Shown here: positions 22,556-34,693 of the stretch, one piece after another | Layout of the letters: every line of letters starts with the position of its first letter | Numbering within the stretch: the stretch's first letter is position 1 | DNA from: Rhodeus uyekii | Taxonomy: Eukaryota; Chordata; Actinopteri; Cypriniformes; Acheilognathidae | Assembly: GCA_037043235.1 (NCBI GenBank) | Contig: JAWRVZ010000101.1 | Location: 620,001-684,000, forward strand | Direction: 5' to 3' | DNA: 64,000 nt | The notes under the pieces: generated by a model | Told to the model about the DNA's origin: nothing | Database searches by the model: none | What the model saw: the letters and a program-made list of their open reading frames with translations, nothing else | Program-made: the position numbers and the translations under genes

Positions 22556-23482
22556 CTACACAGTGGTGTGAAAAAGAGTGTTTGCATGTTTCTCACTCTT
22601 TAATGTTTCAGATAATCAAAAAAATTTAAATGTTAGTCAAAGATAACAGAAGTAAACACAAAATTCAATTTTTAAATGACGGTTGTTACTATTAATCTAA
22701 AAATAAAATCCAAACTAACTTGGCCCTGTGTGAAAAGTCTATCAGTCTGGAAAAAAGCCACTTCTAAAGCTTTCATTTGGAAAAAATACCCTACTGTGGG
22801 CTGAAGGTGTGTATCCAATTACATCTGGCATAACAATGACACTGCATTTCAGAAAAAGAACATCATAGCCAAAGTAAAATATGGTGGTGGTAGTGTGATG
22901 GTCTGGGGCTGTTTTGTTGCTTCAGAATCTGGAAGATGTGCTGTGAGAAATGGAGCCATGAATTCTGCTGTCTAACAAATAATCCTGATGGAGAATCTGT
23001 CCTGCCATCGGTTTTTGACTCAAGCTGAAGTGAACGTTTGTTCTGAATGACTGAAAAACCCCAAAATGAAGACTTTGGAGTGGCTAGTCAAAGTCCTAAC
23101 CTGAATCCTATTGAGATGCTGTGGCATGACCTTAAAAAATGTGGCTGAATTACAACAATTCTGCAAAGATGAGTGGGAAAAAATTCTTACACAGCTGTAA
23201 AAAAAAAAAAACTCATTGTGAGTTATCACAAATGCTTGATTGCAGTTGTTGCTGCTAAGGGGCTCAACCAGTTATTAGGTTTAGGGGGCAAACGCTTTTT
23301 TTCACATATCATTTGTGGAGTTTTCTTGTCATTTAGGTTTGGATTTTATTTTCCCTTAATAATAACAACCTTAATTTAATAACTGCATTATGTGTTCACT
23401 TGTGTTATCTTTGACTAATATTTACATTTGTTTGATGGTCTGAAACTTTTAAGGGTGACAAACATGCAAACAAGAAAAAGAC
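22556..23482 (+). mobile_element. degenerate Tc1/mariner element, copy B
   Basis: It starts with ACAGTGGTGTGAAAAAGAGT and ends around GGGTGACAAACATGCAAACA. The terminal region shares TTTCAGATAATCAAAAAAAT-type sequence with copy A. The plus strand carries the catalytic part of a Tc1 transposase in pieces: ATATGGTGGTGGTAGTGTGA (the GGGSVMVWG-type block) and AGTCCTAACCTGAATCCTAT (the SPDLNPIE-type block at about 23090). The N-terminal half is deleted, and frameshifts and stops break the rest. Confidence 0.78.
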
Positions 23483-23503
23483 ATCAGACATAGTTTAAAT
23501 GTA

Positions 23504-24976
23504 CAGTAATACCTCGGTTTACGAGTTTAATTCGTTCCAAGAGCGAGCTCGTAAACCAAAATGCTCGTACACCAAAACAAATGTCCCCATAAGAATGCAC
23601 TAAAAATCAATTAATTCTTTCCACATGACCACAAATGCCCATTTTAAATATTCTTTTGGTTTTACCCTATTAATTGCAGTTAAAATTGTAACCATTAAGA
23701 TCTCATATAAATACTAATTAATAATTGACAATTAAACTCTAGAAATACTTGACATGACAAGCAAGGATGAAAGCAAATGAGTGAATTTATTATAATAGTG
23801 CAGAAAACAAACAAGTGATAATCCAGAGTTAAAGTCGTGGAACATGGGAGTCGCAAACGAACGAATTTGCGGGAGCCGCGAGAGAACGAATTCGCGGGAG
23901 CCTCGAACGAACGAATTCGCGGGAGCCGCGAACGAAAGAATTCGCGGGAGCCGCGAACGAACGGATTCCCGGGAGCCGCGAACGAACGAATTCGCGGGAG
24001 CCTCGAACGAACGAACTCGCGGCAGCCGAACGAATTTGCAGGAGCCGCGAGAGAACTAGGGGAGCGCGGGGCACAAAGTAACGCGGGGTAAATAGTAACA
24101 GCGATTTTTTTAGATAGTTGCAGGGGCATAAATGTGACGTGCTAAAGGGCTTTTCATCACACTGTTTGCACATGTCTTCTGGCCATTTTTCGATAAATTT
24201 CATAGAAGTTTGGGTGAGAACCACAGGAAAAACTCTTTTGGCAGCATGTAAATATTTTTTTGTTATAGTAGTTGTTTTTTGATTTTCAAAGAATGTGTGA
24301 AAGATTGTTAGTCTAATCTTATATTGTTATGATTACCATCTTCTTGGCTTAAAGATGGTACCATTTTGAAAGACGTGAAAAACACATAGTGGCTGCTATC
24401 CGGTCCTGAAGTAAACAAGACAACGTGGGTCAGTTGTAACACTGAGCCGCATTGAACAAGTTGCATCAATAATCATATATTTTGCATTGTATTAACCTAT
24501 TAAAACGTTTTTCATGTCATTACATTGTTCAAAACACAACAAATGTAAAAGGAAAAAAGTTATGCTTATGATCATCAAGACGCAACTTTTTTAAACAAAT
24601 AAAAATATGTGAATGAACTTGCATTGGATAACATGGTGTTACAACTAACCCGCTGTCTGTTAAAACGAGCCCCGCTCACGGGGTAAGAAGTCACATTTTA
24701 CTCCTTGCGCTTTTGCCGATACTGCAGAGAAACGGCAGGTCCGACGAACATGAAAACAGTGATCATTTGTTGGAGAGGATTATATGTTGTTTGTATAAAA
24801 ATATGGTTTGTCTAACCCTATTACTTTGTTTATTATTTGGCTAAAACCGTGTATATTTCCCTACGTGAACAATAGTGATCACAATTATTTAATGTTTAGA
24901 ATATGAGGTAAAAACTTCTGTAAATCACTTAAAAATATCACTGTGGTGAATGATAGAGCCAATGAATGAGTTAAAG
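23504..24976. mobile_element. Tigger-like DNA transposon, right end missing
   Basis: It begins, directly after a TA, with CAGTAATACCTCGGTTTACG, the same terminal repeat as the complete copy at 38018-41070. It shares long internal stretches with that copy (GTGAATTTATTATAATAGTG near 23780; ATCACTGTGGTGAATGAT near 24940). The right terminal repeat is absent; the sequence changes at the hAT-like element that starts at 24977. No transposase frame is seen. The terminal repeat type and TA target site suggest the Tc1/mariner superfamily (pogo/Tigger group), by inference. Confidence 0.72.
23868..24055. repeat. 25-bp minisatellite inside the Tigger-like element
   Basis: About seven copies of a 25-bp unit (GCGGGAGCCGCGAACGAACG plus AATTC), with variants such as GCCTCG for GCCGCG. 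Because 25 is not a multiple of 3, every frame reads a rotating peptide, so the open frames across it are artefacts. Related words occur in the other copy at 40440-40500. Confidence 0.9.
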
Positions 24977-25150
24977 CATAGGTGTCAAACTCAAGGCCCG
25001 CGGGCCACATCCGGCCCGGCGTGTAATTATGTCCGGCCCGCGAGAGCATTTTATTAATGGCCCGCGAGATGTCCCGCGCTCCAGCTGACTCGCCGAACAC
25101 TTCCTGTATTAAACAGGAAGTGGCTAATGATGCTTCGCGAGCATTTACGA
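24977..25150 (+). repeat. hAT-like element end, copy 1
   Basis: AGGTGTCAAACTCAAGGCCC, then GCGGGCCACATCCGGCCC, is a typical hAT-family terminal region. A second copy with the same body is at 35418-35575 (shared GCATTTTATTAATGGCCCG-type and CACTTCCTGTATTAA words). The other end of the element is not identified. A hairpin-forming CACTTCCTGT...ACAGGAAGTG lies at 25098-25122. Confidence 0.65.
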
Positions 25151-25199
25151 GCATTTACGGTAAACTTAAATATTTTATTTTACATTTCATTTATCCATG

Positions 25200-25554
25200 G
25201 CACATGTATTTTGTTTCTTTATATGTAACAACTAAGGTTAATAAACGCAGTAAAAGTGTTGTTCATTCATTTTTGGTTCATGACAACTAATGCTCACAAA
25301 ATTAAACCTTATTACACAGTGTTACTATTTGTTTTATTATAAAGAACGTTGTCTACAGGAGTGTCAAATAAATTTTTAAAAGTTGAGGAATCTTACAATG
25401 CTTCAAAACTAGGCTACTGTTTTGTATACGTGTGATTTATGAAGTGTCTGGGGCTTTTAAAGGTGAGCCTTTTGGTTATGTAATCAGGCTCTCAAAGTTG
25501 ATTAAAATTTGGATATATATTTATCGCCAATATATTGGTTATCGGCTCTCATAT
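25200..25554 (+). repeat. dispersed DNA repeat (ATATTGGTTATCGG family), interrupted copy
   Basis: The segment matches, in inverted orientation, 57880-58240: AACTAAGGTTAATAAACGCA, GGTTCATGA, TGTTACTATTTGTTTTATTA and TTATCGCCAATATATTGGTT occur in the same order. The remainder of this copy resumes at 26315-26375, after the TIR element inserted at 25555-26314. A further fragment of the family is at 49200-49340. Confidence 0.6.
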
Positions 25555-26314
25555 ACCGTATTTATTCGAGTATATCGCGCACACGTGTATAACGCGCACC
25601 CCTAATTTTCGATTCAAAATCGGTATAAAATTTTGTTTCACACCAAGCATTGTAATTGACAAAAAATGTTGTTGAACACGTGCAGCCATGATAAAAAAAC
25701 ATTTATTTATTGTATAACATATACTTATATAACATATATAACTTATATTTATTGACAACATAAACTAATGAACACAATACCGAAAGAGAATTAACGGTAA
25801 AAATATTTATTTAAAATCCTTCGACGTCAGATTCCTCATCAGAGACACTAAAGAGTTGCTCCCATTCTCCTGGAGTTAATTTTTCATCAGTGTCCCAGTT
25901 GGCAGGAACATCTGTTTCTCCGGTTTCTTCGCTTTCTTCTGTGTCTGAATGGATGAGGAAATGAAGCGGCGAGGGGACGTTTTTTTTTCTTCGCCCTCAC
26001 GTACAGTGAGAGGCTGCAGTCTGTGTTACGGGATGTAATGTATCATGCAATCGGCAATCGATTGCTTTGGGCTATGTTGCGGTTGTTGCCGCGGTTTATG
26101 TTTGAATACAGTTGCTGAATTGCACTCACGAATCTGCCTTTTATTTTATGCATATATTGCTACTTAAACAGCCTGTAAAATGCGCAGCGCGAACCAGCCG
26201 TCAAAACAAACCCCACCCCAGCCCAGCCCAGCCCTCGTGCATAACGCGCATCCCTAACTTTGATTTATTTTTTTGGTAGAAAAATTTGCGCGTTATACTC
26301 GAATAAATACGGTA
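25555..26314 (-). mobile_element. TIR transposon remnant with transposase-like C-terminus
   Basis: A 760-bp element is bounded by ACCGTATTTATTCGAGTATA at the left and its near-perfect inverse (TTATACTCGAATAAATACGG, then T) at the right, with further complementary CGCGC and GCGCAC blocks. It splits the dispersed repeat around it. ATAT follows both boundaries, so the target duplication is ambiguous (TA or longer). The minus strand keeps a short coding-like tail (25811-25990). I infer a pogo/Tigger-type element; the superfamily is uncertain. Confidence 0.72.
25811..25990 (-). pseudogene. acidic C-terminal remnant of a transposase-like frame
   Basis: An open minus-strand stretch ends in TAA at 25811-25813. 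It reads a strongly acidic tail that includes DVPANWDTDEKL and ends FSVSDEESDVEGF. Acidic tails of this style close many pogo/Tigger-type transposases. Codon choice looks coding-like, but no catalytic domain is left upstream within the element. It is an internally deleted, nonautonomous derivative. The assignment is an inference from style and position. Confidence 0.4.
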
Positions 26315-26370
26315 TATATAAACAATGATCAGTTATTGATACTGGCCAAAATGTATTGGTCCATTGGTCA

Positions 26371-28141
26371 ATGCTGAAGAACCAGCAAGAAACATTAACT
26401 CTTGATTTCAAAGAAGTCCAGTCGCAGACTGAAATGCGTGAGCTGTTTTAGCTGAAAGCAACTTGCAGTTGTCACATGTCTGTCATGTCTCTGTTTACAT
26501 CCTGGTTCCTTCCATGATCTCCCAGTTTTTACCCCCTCACCTGTCTCATCATCATCACCTCATTAGTCTTGTCAGCTGTGTCTCATCAGTCCTTGTAGGA
26601 AACGGTGTTTCCTTCACTTTTTGTCGGTTGTTGTTAACATTGCATTATGTCTTCCTTGTTCCCAGATTCCTTGTTGCTTTGTTGAAGTTTTGCACATGAA
26701 GTGAAATTTTGGTAGTATATTTAAAGCATTTCAGATTATCTTCTCTCATCCCTCCGACACAGCGCTACAGTAGTGACGTATCTTAAAATATGTCAGCGCA
26801 ATTGCTTTGTCTCACAATCCACACCAGTAATCTTATTTTCTAAGGCATGTTTATAAACTCTACTTCTAACTGAACTACGGGCCAATTGTGACTTAATCTA
26901 AGTATTGTCTGTGAAACCAGGCTTTTATTGATATGGTGAAGGATAAAAAAAAAAAAAGTGTGTTCAAGTTAAGGTTTTATTGGTAGGCAGCCAAAACATC
27001 AAAGGTACAGTCACAGCAGTCTGATGAAGAAATATAAACAAACGTGTCATTGTGGTCCTAGGCATTAATGTCCTAGCCAGCCCGCACATCTAAACTACAT
27101 TTAACCTGACTGGTGTGAAACTAGGACAGCCTGATGCAGTTGCCTGAACTTGTGAAAGAAACTTCTGTCAAGGTAGACATATTATCAGTCCCCCGATTCC
27201 CAGGAAATTTAACTCATGACCTTACACGAATGTCATGCTTTCCTATATGAGTTGCAGGAGATCTATGAATATTTCCTCAGAGCTTGTTCCTTGTTGCTTA
27301 TTATATTATTTTGTTTAGCATGTTCAGCTTTCTTTAGAGTTTAATGTTGCTGATTGAGCATGAAAAAGGTCTAAAAAGTTCCAAAACACAAAGCTGTTCC
27401 AAAGGAAGTTATTCTCTATATCACATTATTCCAGTATTTAAATAATCCATGGCCAAGGCATATGCAGAATAAAGGGGTTGGGGGCCTGGTTGAGTTAGTT
27501 AGTAGAGTTGAAAAGCGGTTGTCTACCAATGTCAAATTCATTGTTGTATTTAGACACATGCTTCACACACCAGTCATGTCCCCTTAGCAACCCCTAGCAG
27601 TATCTCGTACCCTATTCTCAGGGAACCATGGTTACATGCATAACATGAGATGCTCTATAGTGGTCAATGTTTTACAAAACTAGTGGTGTTGCTACCATAT
27701 GCTTCTCAATCAGTTTTATCTGAACTATTGATTGTCTTTCTGTTGAAGTCAATCACAGCATGCTTCATTGTAACTACAGCCTTTCTCTCACTTCTAGAGT
27801 TCTTTAGCAGTGGGCTTTTCTCTTTGTCATTTCTCAAAAACAGTACATGCAATTAAAAAAATATTGTGTTCATGGCATGTATTTCTTGATAGTAAAATTC
27901 TAACTGATGAGTCTCTTGTGTACTAATATATCTTGTTTGTTACTTCCAAGGGATACTTGTGAAAGAATATTTGTGCATATTTTATAACTGTTGGAATATT
28001 ATGCATCTGCATGTACCAAAGATTGTATTTGTTAGCCAAGATTATGAATGATTCTATCCTTAACTTATTTCAGTTGCGCAATTTAGAATTTAGTATTTTT
28101 TCTTTAGTTTTTTTATTTTTATTTGTTGTGATGTGATATAG

Positions 28142-28191
<50 letters not shown>

Positions 28192-30925
28192 TTATGTTCT
28201 TATGCTGGGAAGTTTAAAAGTCTTTAGAAAGGGATTTTTTAATGCCCAAATAAGCATCACATTATGATTAATGAATTTCTATGTGACTTGCTGTACATTA
28301 TAACATTGAACACCTTGTTTTTTAAGGTTATTGAATATTTTAATTGTGGGTGGAAAATGTGGACTGTCAATGTGAAACAAGATATTTTAATCGAAAGAAA
28401 GATTCCTTACTGATTGAAAATTGATGATCTACAACACTTCAGATAGATGATTATAAATTGATTGGATCTATGTTTGCAAAACAAGCCTTAAAAAGTGGTG
28501 ACATCATCCTTTTGTAGAACATTTGTAGAAGAAGCTGTTCAGTCTTCAGTTTTTGGATTTGTAAGAAAAATTGTCATTAAAATATTAATTTCTACAATTA
28601 TTTTCTGGAATTAAACAATTTGCAATTTTTATTATTTCTAATTTCATAATTGTACACGATGTTCAATTTCCTATTTCACTTTTGGAATTGAATATATAAT
28701 TTCTTAATTGGAATATCATACCACCCTTTTTATTAAGTAAGAAATATATAAGCAAAAAACAGAAATGTTTTTCTTGCCAAATAGGAAAGCAGATCGATAG
28801 AGGTGTTTTTGTGTGTGTGTTTGTCTGTGACATTTGAGTGACACTTAAAAGATAACACTGTTATCTACACCTAACAAACAAACAATTCTGCTGTAAAATG
28901 ATTATGGCCATAATAATCCATTACAGTCAGTGAGTCTTGCACAATTCTATTCTTAAATTTTTCATCTGCAATTTTCCCCCTTTCCCCCAGTTTTATTTTG
29001 ATATCCAGTTTTTAAGTTTTAATTTTAAGTTGCTGGAATGCTAACCAAACTTTTTCCCATTTCTCCACATTCAATCCACATTTGTTGCAGTTTTCATTGG
29101 GCACTGCCATGCTGACACTGTTATCATGAAAAAGCCAACAAAATGAGAACGAGCAATGTCAAAAAAAAAATGCACACACTCTTCTTTAATCATACTGACA
29201 TTAAAAGCATCAATCTACATGATCCATTTAAACATCCATTTAAAGAATAACTCATCTAACATGGCACACTGCAATAATGTCTCTGCTCTGCTTATCCCCT
29301 TCATTCCTCTCTCCTTTCAGCATGACATCAGCCCACGGTGCTGCCTCATGCAGAGTGGCCTGCTGGACAACAAATGTGCATCCTACACTGCTCCAAGCCT
29401 CCACCAACTGCTCTCTGCCATCCACTTCACCCACCCTCTCCTGGCCTGGCTGCCTGGGTCACTCACTCCCCCCCGTGCAATGGAACGACACAAGGCTCAA
29501 TGTGTTTGCTGCTTTAGTGTGAGCCACTGTAATCAGCCACCCCACCTCATGCGACAGGCAGGATGCCATGTTTCACTATCTTTGAGGAGGTGGCCCACCA
29601 ACTTGACAAAAAAAAAGAAAAAAGCTTTAGGGGATGATGGTAATTTTCTGTCTTTCCTTTTGTCTCATCTCGCATCATCAGAAATATGGGGAAAAATCAA
29701 ATGTTCTTGGCTTGAGGGGGGTTGATCATGCAAGATCTCTGAATTAAAGTCAAATCAGCGTCTTTTCTGTGGTGCTGAAACCTTTCTACATCTTCAACAA
29801 TAGAAAAAACAACTGAACAGCAAATATGGATTCAGGCCATTCAAGCTGTGAGTTCCTATCTGCAGCACCTCCTCAGGACTCCGGTGGCCAAGACCAGTCC
29901 CTCCTGTCCAGTTCACACCTACCTCCACCTCCTTACCTTATCGGTGTGAGATCTGATTGCTTTCTGAAAGATGTCTCTGTGGAAATCAGCAATACTAATG
30001 ACTGTGAATCAAATATGCACAAAAGAAAGCGCACTTTTCTATATTTACAAACCACACGGCCAGGTTACACGGACCTAGAAGGCTTTTGTGCTCATGTTTA
30101 ACAGCCTCCAATTCTCTACATCCTGAGTTATTGATGGCAATAAAGCAGAGACATGTGCTTAGAAACAACACCCTGAAGAGCAGCGTCTGCTCCATTACAT
30201 ACGCTAATAACACTGACAGCTGAGCGTAGATGACCCCACGGCCCCCGCTTCACCTCATCTTTACAGATGACCATTAACAGGAGAAATTGTGCCCTTTTTG
30301 CAAGGGAAAAGGTATTTAATGTTTCTCAAACGTTTTTGTTTTTCCCTTTGCAGTTTTGGCACATGTTGGTTGAGAGGGAATTAAAGTCCAGATTTACACA
30401 GACTTGATGTGAGACAGCAACAGAAGTTGTTTCAGTAGAACCAAAGGAAAATTAAAAGCTTCTATATCTTTTGGAAAAATGGAACATGCTTCATCCTTGA
30501 TTGCATATATAAAAGATAATATTCAGTGGGTTTTCCAGTAATATATATGGAGCCCCTAAAGGGACCTTTGAAAAAATATATATATAGACTTGAAAAACTA
30601 TCACATGCACAAAAGAAACTTATCCGAGTCCAGATCATACTGAGATCAGTATAGGCAGAGTACATTTGGGACATACATTTGAAAATCCTAAAATAAGTTG
30701 TGACTCACAAATGAAAAAGGTTAGTATACATAAACCAAAAATTGTAAAGCATGAGCACTATTTTTTTAGGGGCACCACAAATATCATTAAGGTGTAATAA
30801 ATAAAAATGAAGCAGAACCAAATGGGATTAAAGGAAAAAATGGGTCAAGTTGGAGGACACATACCCAAAATTGACATTGAAATATGTTAAGCCATTTCCT
30901 ACAAATCCAATTAAAGCAGTCTTAC
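26371..30925. other. intronic stretch, mostly unrecognised
   Basis: 26470-26700 looks like a cyprinid Gypsy-type LTR fragment, but no ends or target duplication are seen. 27590-27655 contains a repeat-like TTCTCAGGGAACCATGGTTA. 28147-28185 is a CA run. 29250-29700 and 29830-30290 are GC-richer complex blocks, possibly conserved noncoding. The 189-codon frame at 29156-29725 (plus strand) has no domain and crosses an A-run, so it is not called. Confidence 0.4.
28147..28185. repeat. (CA)n microsatellite
   Basis: About 39 bp of CA dinucleotides in the large intron. Confidence 0.95.
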
Positions 30926-31010
30926 CTAGCATATGATTGGCCACATGGACCTGAATATCCCATTTACTGTAAAAGACCATCTGACACTTGATGCACTGGT
31001 AGGTCTTCTT
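30926..31010 (-). CDS. znf521: znf521 exon, 85 nt: one C2H2 finger
   Basis: The acceptor is a long T-rich tract ending CTACTGTTCAG|AAG and the donor is CTAG|GTAAG. The exon begins in phase 0 with Lys-Lys-Thr-Tyr and encodes one C2H2 finger, [19 protein letters not shown] followed by VHVANH. It ends with the first base of a Glu codon completed at 5427. The wording QMVF...WDIQVHV matches ZNF521 rather than ZNF423 (QMTF...REIQIHV), as I recall those proteins. The exon is 237 bp from the giant exon and 25.5 kb from the next. Confidence 0.95.
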
Positions 31011-31247
31011 CTGAACAGTAGAAAAAAAAAACAAAAAAAAAAAAACAAATAGAGATGTATAAAAGAATTGGACAACAATGCTTAATTTAAAAAATGCATG
31101 TCCTTTGTACACATACACATTGTTTGCTGTTGTTTGTTTTCCATTACTCTATAATTAAGTAAATGGTACTACACAATAAATCTTAAAAACAATAATTGTC
31201 ACTATTGTATTGACGACAAATGTACAGAGTATGTACGCACACCTTAC
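31011..31247 (-). other. znf521: short znf521 intron (237 bp)
   Basis: The donor GAG|GTAAGG is at 31247 and the acceptor TTCAG ends at 31011, with both flanking exons in phase 0. The acceptor is preceded by a nearly pure T tract (31020-31046 read on the minus strand). The intron is compact compared with the others of this gene in the window. Confidence 0.93.
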
Positions 31248-34200
31248 CTCTTCACTTTGGGTGGGGCTAACTCGTGACATGGGGGAGCCCTCGGGAGTCT
31301 TTAAATGAGCCCCCTCTGGGGTTTGGTCTCTGTGTACAGTCTGCAGGTGTGCTTGAAGCTCTGCCTCCGACTCAAATTTAACATTGCAGCTGGAACAACG
31401 GGTCTTTGAAATAGAGGGTGATGCTGATGAAGACGATGAAGAAGAAGAGACAGTCTTTCCCTTCACAGGACCAGGACTAAGGCTCTCCCCTTGGGTCCAT
31501 CCAGCAGCAGGGCCCGTTGACGTTTGAGACCCATGGTTCAACTGTTTTCCTCCATTTAGAGTTAAGCTCTTGCTACCGGCAGCATTGACACATAACGTGC
31601 ACAGCCCATATGTCAAACCATTAATGTCAAGTTTCATCAAGTCCTGCTTAGAGTAGAATTCTTTGAGGCATGCAGCACACTTGACGACTTTCTGGCTCTG
31701 ACTGTGTTGAAGTTGTGTCGCAGCTAAACATGGATTTTGATTCGTAGACGTTGATCCAGTCTTCTGCATGTGGAAGGTGCCATGGATCTTGAGTTCTAGG
31801 GTTGAGGTGACAGTCTGCATGCAAACAACACAGCGGAAACCAGTCAAAGAATTACGCAAGTCTGGATGCATCTGACAATGCTCTAGGAAGTCATCCTCAC
31901 TCTGGAGAGGTAATTTGCAAATCCGGCAGCTTCCAGTGTCCAGGCTTTTGCTGTGAGTGACCTTGTGTTCTGTCAGAGTAAGTAGTGAAGGGAAGCGCTC
32001 TCCACAAATGGGACACATGTAGTGTTTGACAGGTCCTAGGTGTGTTTGCATGTGCTCCCGAAGTCCTCCCTCCGAGAAGAAGGTTCTAGAGCAGACATTG
32101 CATTTGTGGTTTCCCTTGATCATTTCTGCCTTTCTCTTGTGAATAGCACTCTCTCCTGGGCGAATATTATGGTCACGAAATTGATGATTTGTTAGGAGGG
32201 ACTCCATGGTATAGGATGCGCCACAGATGTCACAGCTATACATGACCTCTGAGGTATCGAAATCTTCTTCGCTGCCATCTTGACTGTTGTGAGATTCCCC
32301 TACAACAGCTCCTCCATGGCTGTTGGTCAGAAAGCCCTGGAAATCACCATCATCTTTGGCAACTGAATCACCACTACCAGAGGTGGACCCGTTGGTGCTG
32401 CAGTTCTGGTTCTTTCCTTCAAACACACAATGATTTTCACGAAGGTGACGTTCTAGCAGATACACAGCATGGAAGGCTTTACAGCAAAAGTGGCAATTGT
32501 ACTTCTTGCTATGGGTGGTAATATGACACTGCAGCTCTACTTCGGTGCCAAAGGACTCACCACAAAAAATGCATCGGTGTAAGCAGCCCTGATTTTCAAG
32601 GTGGCTATGTTTGACATGGATTTGAAGGTCAGCCTCATGTCTGAAATCCCAGTTGCAAGAAGTACATCGGTAAACCTTCTTCTCATTACTGTGCTTCACT
32701 GCAAGATGTAGTTGAGTTGACACCTTAGAGTCAAACACCTCTTGGCAGAGAGTGCAGCGAAAAAACACAAAGGTGTGCATATCCAAAAGGTGTTTCTGTA
32801 AGTCATCAACGGATGTGAATTGCTTGTCACAGCTCTCACAGATGTAGTATGTAGACATGATGGTGAAATGAACAGTCACATGTTTAAGCAGAGACTCCTG
32901 GTTAGGAAAGTCCTTGTTGCACTGTGGGCAGGTTAGCTGTGGCACGACACCATCAAGATGGGTCTTTAAGTGCGTCTGGAAAAGGTCTAAGCTGGTGTAC
33001 TTAGCCCCACACTGGTTGCAAATGAACTCACTTGAACAAAAGGAAGCGGTGTTTTGTTTGATTAGTGAGGTCTGTTCAACAGACATTGGAGATGAGGGGC
33101 TGAGGACTCGCAGAGATCTTCTCCCATTGTTGATATAATTTAGAGCAAGAGGGATGTTCTTGTGGTTCTCCTTTATGTGTTTGTTAAGCTTCAAAACACT
33201 GTTAAAAATGGGGGAGTTGGTACAGTAAGAGCAGGAATAGATCTCCACAACAGGATCTTTTGGAGTGACAGCTAGAGGAGAGTCAAATTGCAAGCTTCCA
33301 GAGTCACAATGGGTCTGTCTCACATGTTCTTCTAGAGTGGCCTCAGTTAAAAATCCCATAAAGCACTTGGGGCAAAAGAATGCATTGCTTTCTTTGGCTA
33401 CTGGATTAGGAAAGCCATGTGAGCGCCTTATGTGCTCTTGCAGAGCATTAAGATCTCCAAGCACTTCTGGGCAGAAATTGCACTGTAGCAGGCCATCAGA
33501 CAAGTTAACAAGTACACCTGATGGTTCGTCTGCATTGTGGACCTGTTTCAAGTGTTCGTTCAAATTACAAAAGGATGGAAGGATCTCTAAGCAAAATTGG
33601 CAGGTATGGGCCTGCTCTGGCTTGTCAACGTGTTTTGTTTTAAGATGAATCTGCAGCACAGCGAGGCTTGAGAAAACTTGTTTGTTGCAGTAAATGCAGC
33701 TGTATTCAACTTTTGGCTGTTTGGCAGATCGCCTATACACGTCATTATGAGTGGCCCTCTTTCTTCTCCCACGTGTCTTGGGTGCTGTGGAAACAGTCTC
33801 CACCATAGTTGAGCTGTCAACAGAAAGGTTAGAGTCTGGGGTAGTGCTCGAAACAGAAGTATAACCTATGGGCAACACGGAGGGGCTATTGCTGGACTCT
33901 GGTAGTTGGTGAATATCCATGTGAGTGTACAGCTCCTCTACAGTGGGGAAGTGCTCAAAGCACACAGCGCATGTGTTGCTCTTCTGGTCTCTCCCATGCA
34001 CCTGATCAATGTGACTTAGAAGCGTTCCCTCATCGCTGAATGGCTCATGGCAATAAATGCACTGCAAACCAGGTTCTAGACTCCCTCCTGTTGGAGAAGA
34101 GCACTCTGGGTGGCTTTCTGCAATGTGCTTCTGCAGTTCTTCGGGCATGTCGAATCCCTCCTCACAACGGCTGCATTTGCGTGTCTCTTTTAACCTCCAT

Positions 34201-34693
34201 TCTTGAGTCGACAATCCTTTTGCTCCATCCTTCCCACGTTCATGCACCTGCATATGTCCATGAAGCGAGTTGGTGGACAAGAAGCCACGGCGGCACACTG
34301 GGCATTTATGGGGCTTGTTGGCAGCGTGTGTTTTCATATGTATCTTCAGATGATCACTGCGTGAGAAAGCAGAGTTACAGTCTCCACAATGGTACTTTTT
34401 GTCACCGGTGTGAAGCTTGATGTGTCGGTCACGGCTGCGCTTGTGCTTGAACAAGCGACTGCAGTATGTGCAGCTGAAGGGAAGTTTATCTCTGTGACTC
34501 TGTTCGTGGCACTTAAGGAAGCTCAGGCGACTGAAGGATTTTGCACAAAACTGGCATGGGTAGGGTAAGCCGGCACCTCCTTCATCCTCACCATATTCAT
34601 AGTCATCGACATGGCCTGGAGATGTGTGGTCTTTACTAGATGGCGAGGATGCAGGCCAAGAGTAGGATGGGTCATCTTCTATATCAGTTCCAT
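31248..34693 (-). CDS. znf521: znf521 giant zinc-finger exon (about 1148 codons)
   Basis: This encodes the core of ZNF521, a nuclear multi-finger transcription cofactor. Mammalian ZNF521 antagonises EBF1, engages BMP-SMAD signalling and acts in haematopoietic and neural progenitors. The acceptor TTTTTGACAG|AT (34694) splits an Asp codon; the donor is GAG|GTAAGG. The exon opens with the acidic linker [19 protein letters not shown] and carries about 25 recognisable C2H2 fingers, starting with CQFC near 34556, including [21 protein letters not shown] degenerate Cys-only finger follows (CAACLKEF...YGLCTLC), then [11 protein letters not shown] Ser run (about 31418-31455) between these two is longer than I recall in mammals. 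[20 protein letters not shown] is a ZNF521 signature absent from ZNF423. The frame is intact, so the gene is functional as far as can be seen. The Met at 34760 is intronic and not a start; the true start and NuRD motif lie upstream, off the window. Confidence 0.97.

Noticed and set aside
26470..26700. Solo LTR in the large intron
   Set aside because: The texture resembles fish Gypsy-type LTRs, but no terminal TG...CA pair with a target duplication could be fixed.
29156..29725. 189-codon frame on the plus strand as a gene
   Set aside because: No recognisable domain. It begins in and crosses A-runs and lies inside a znf521 intron.
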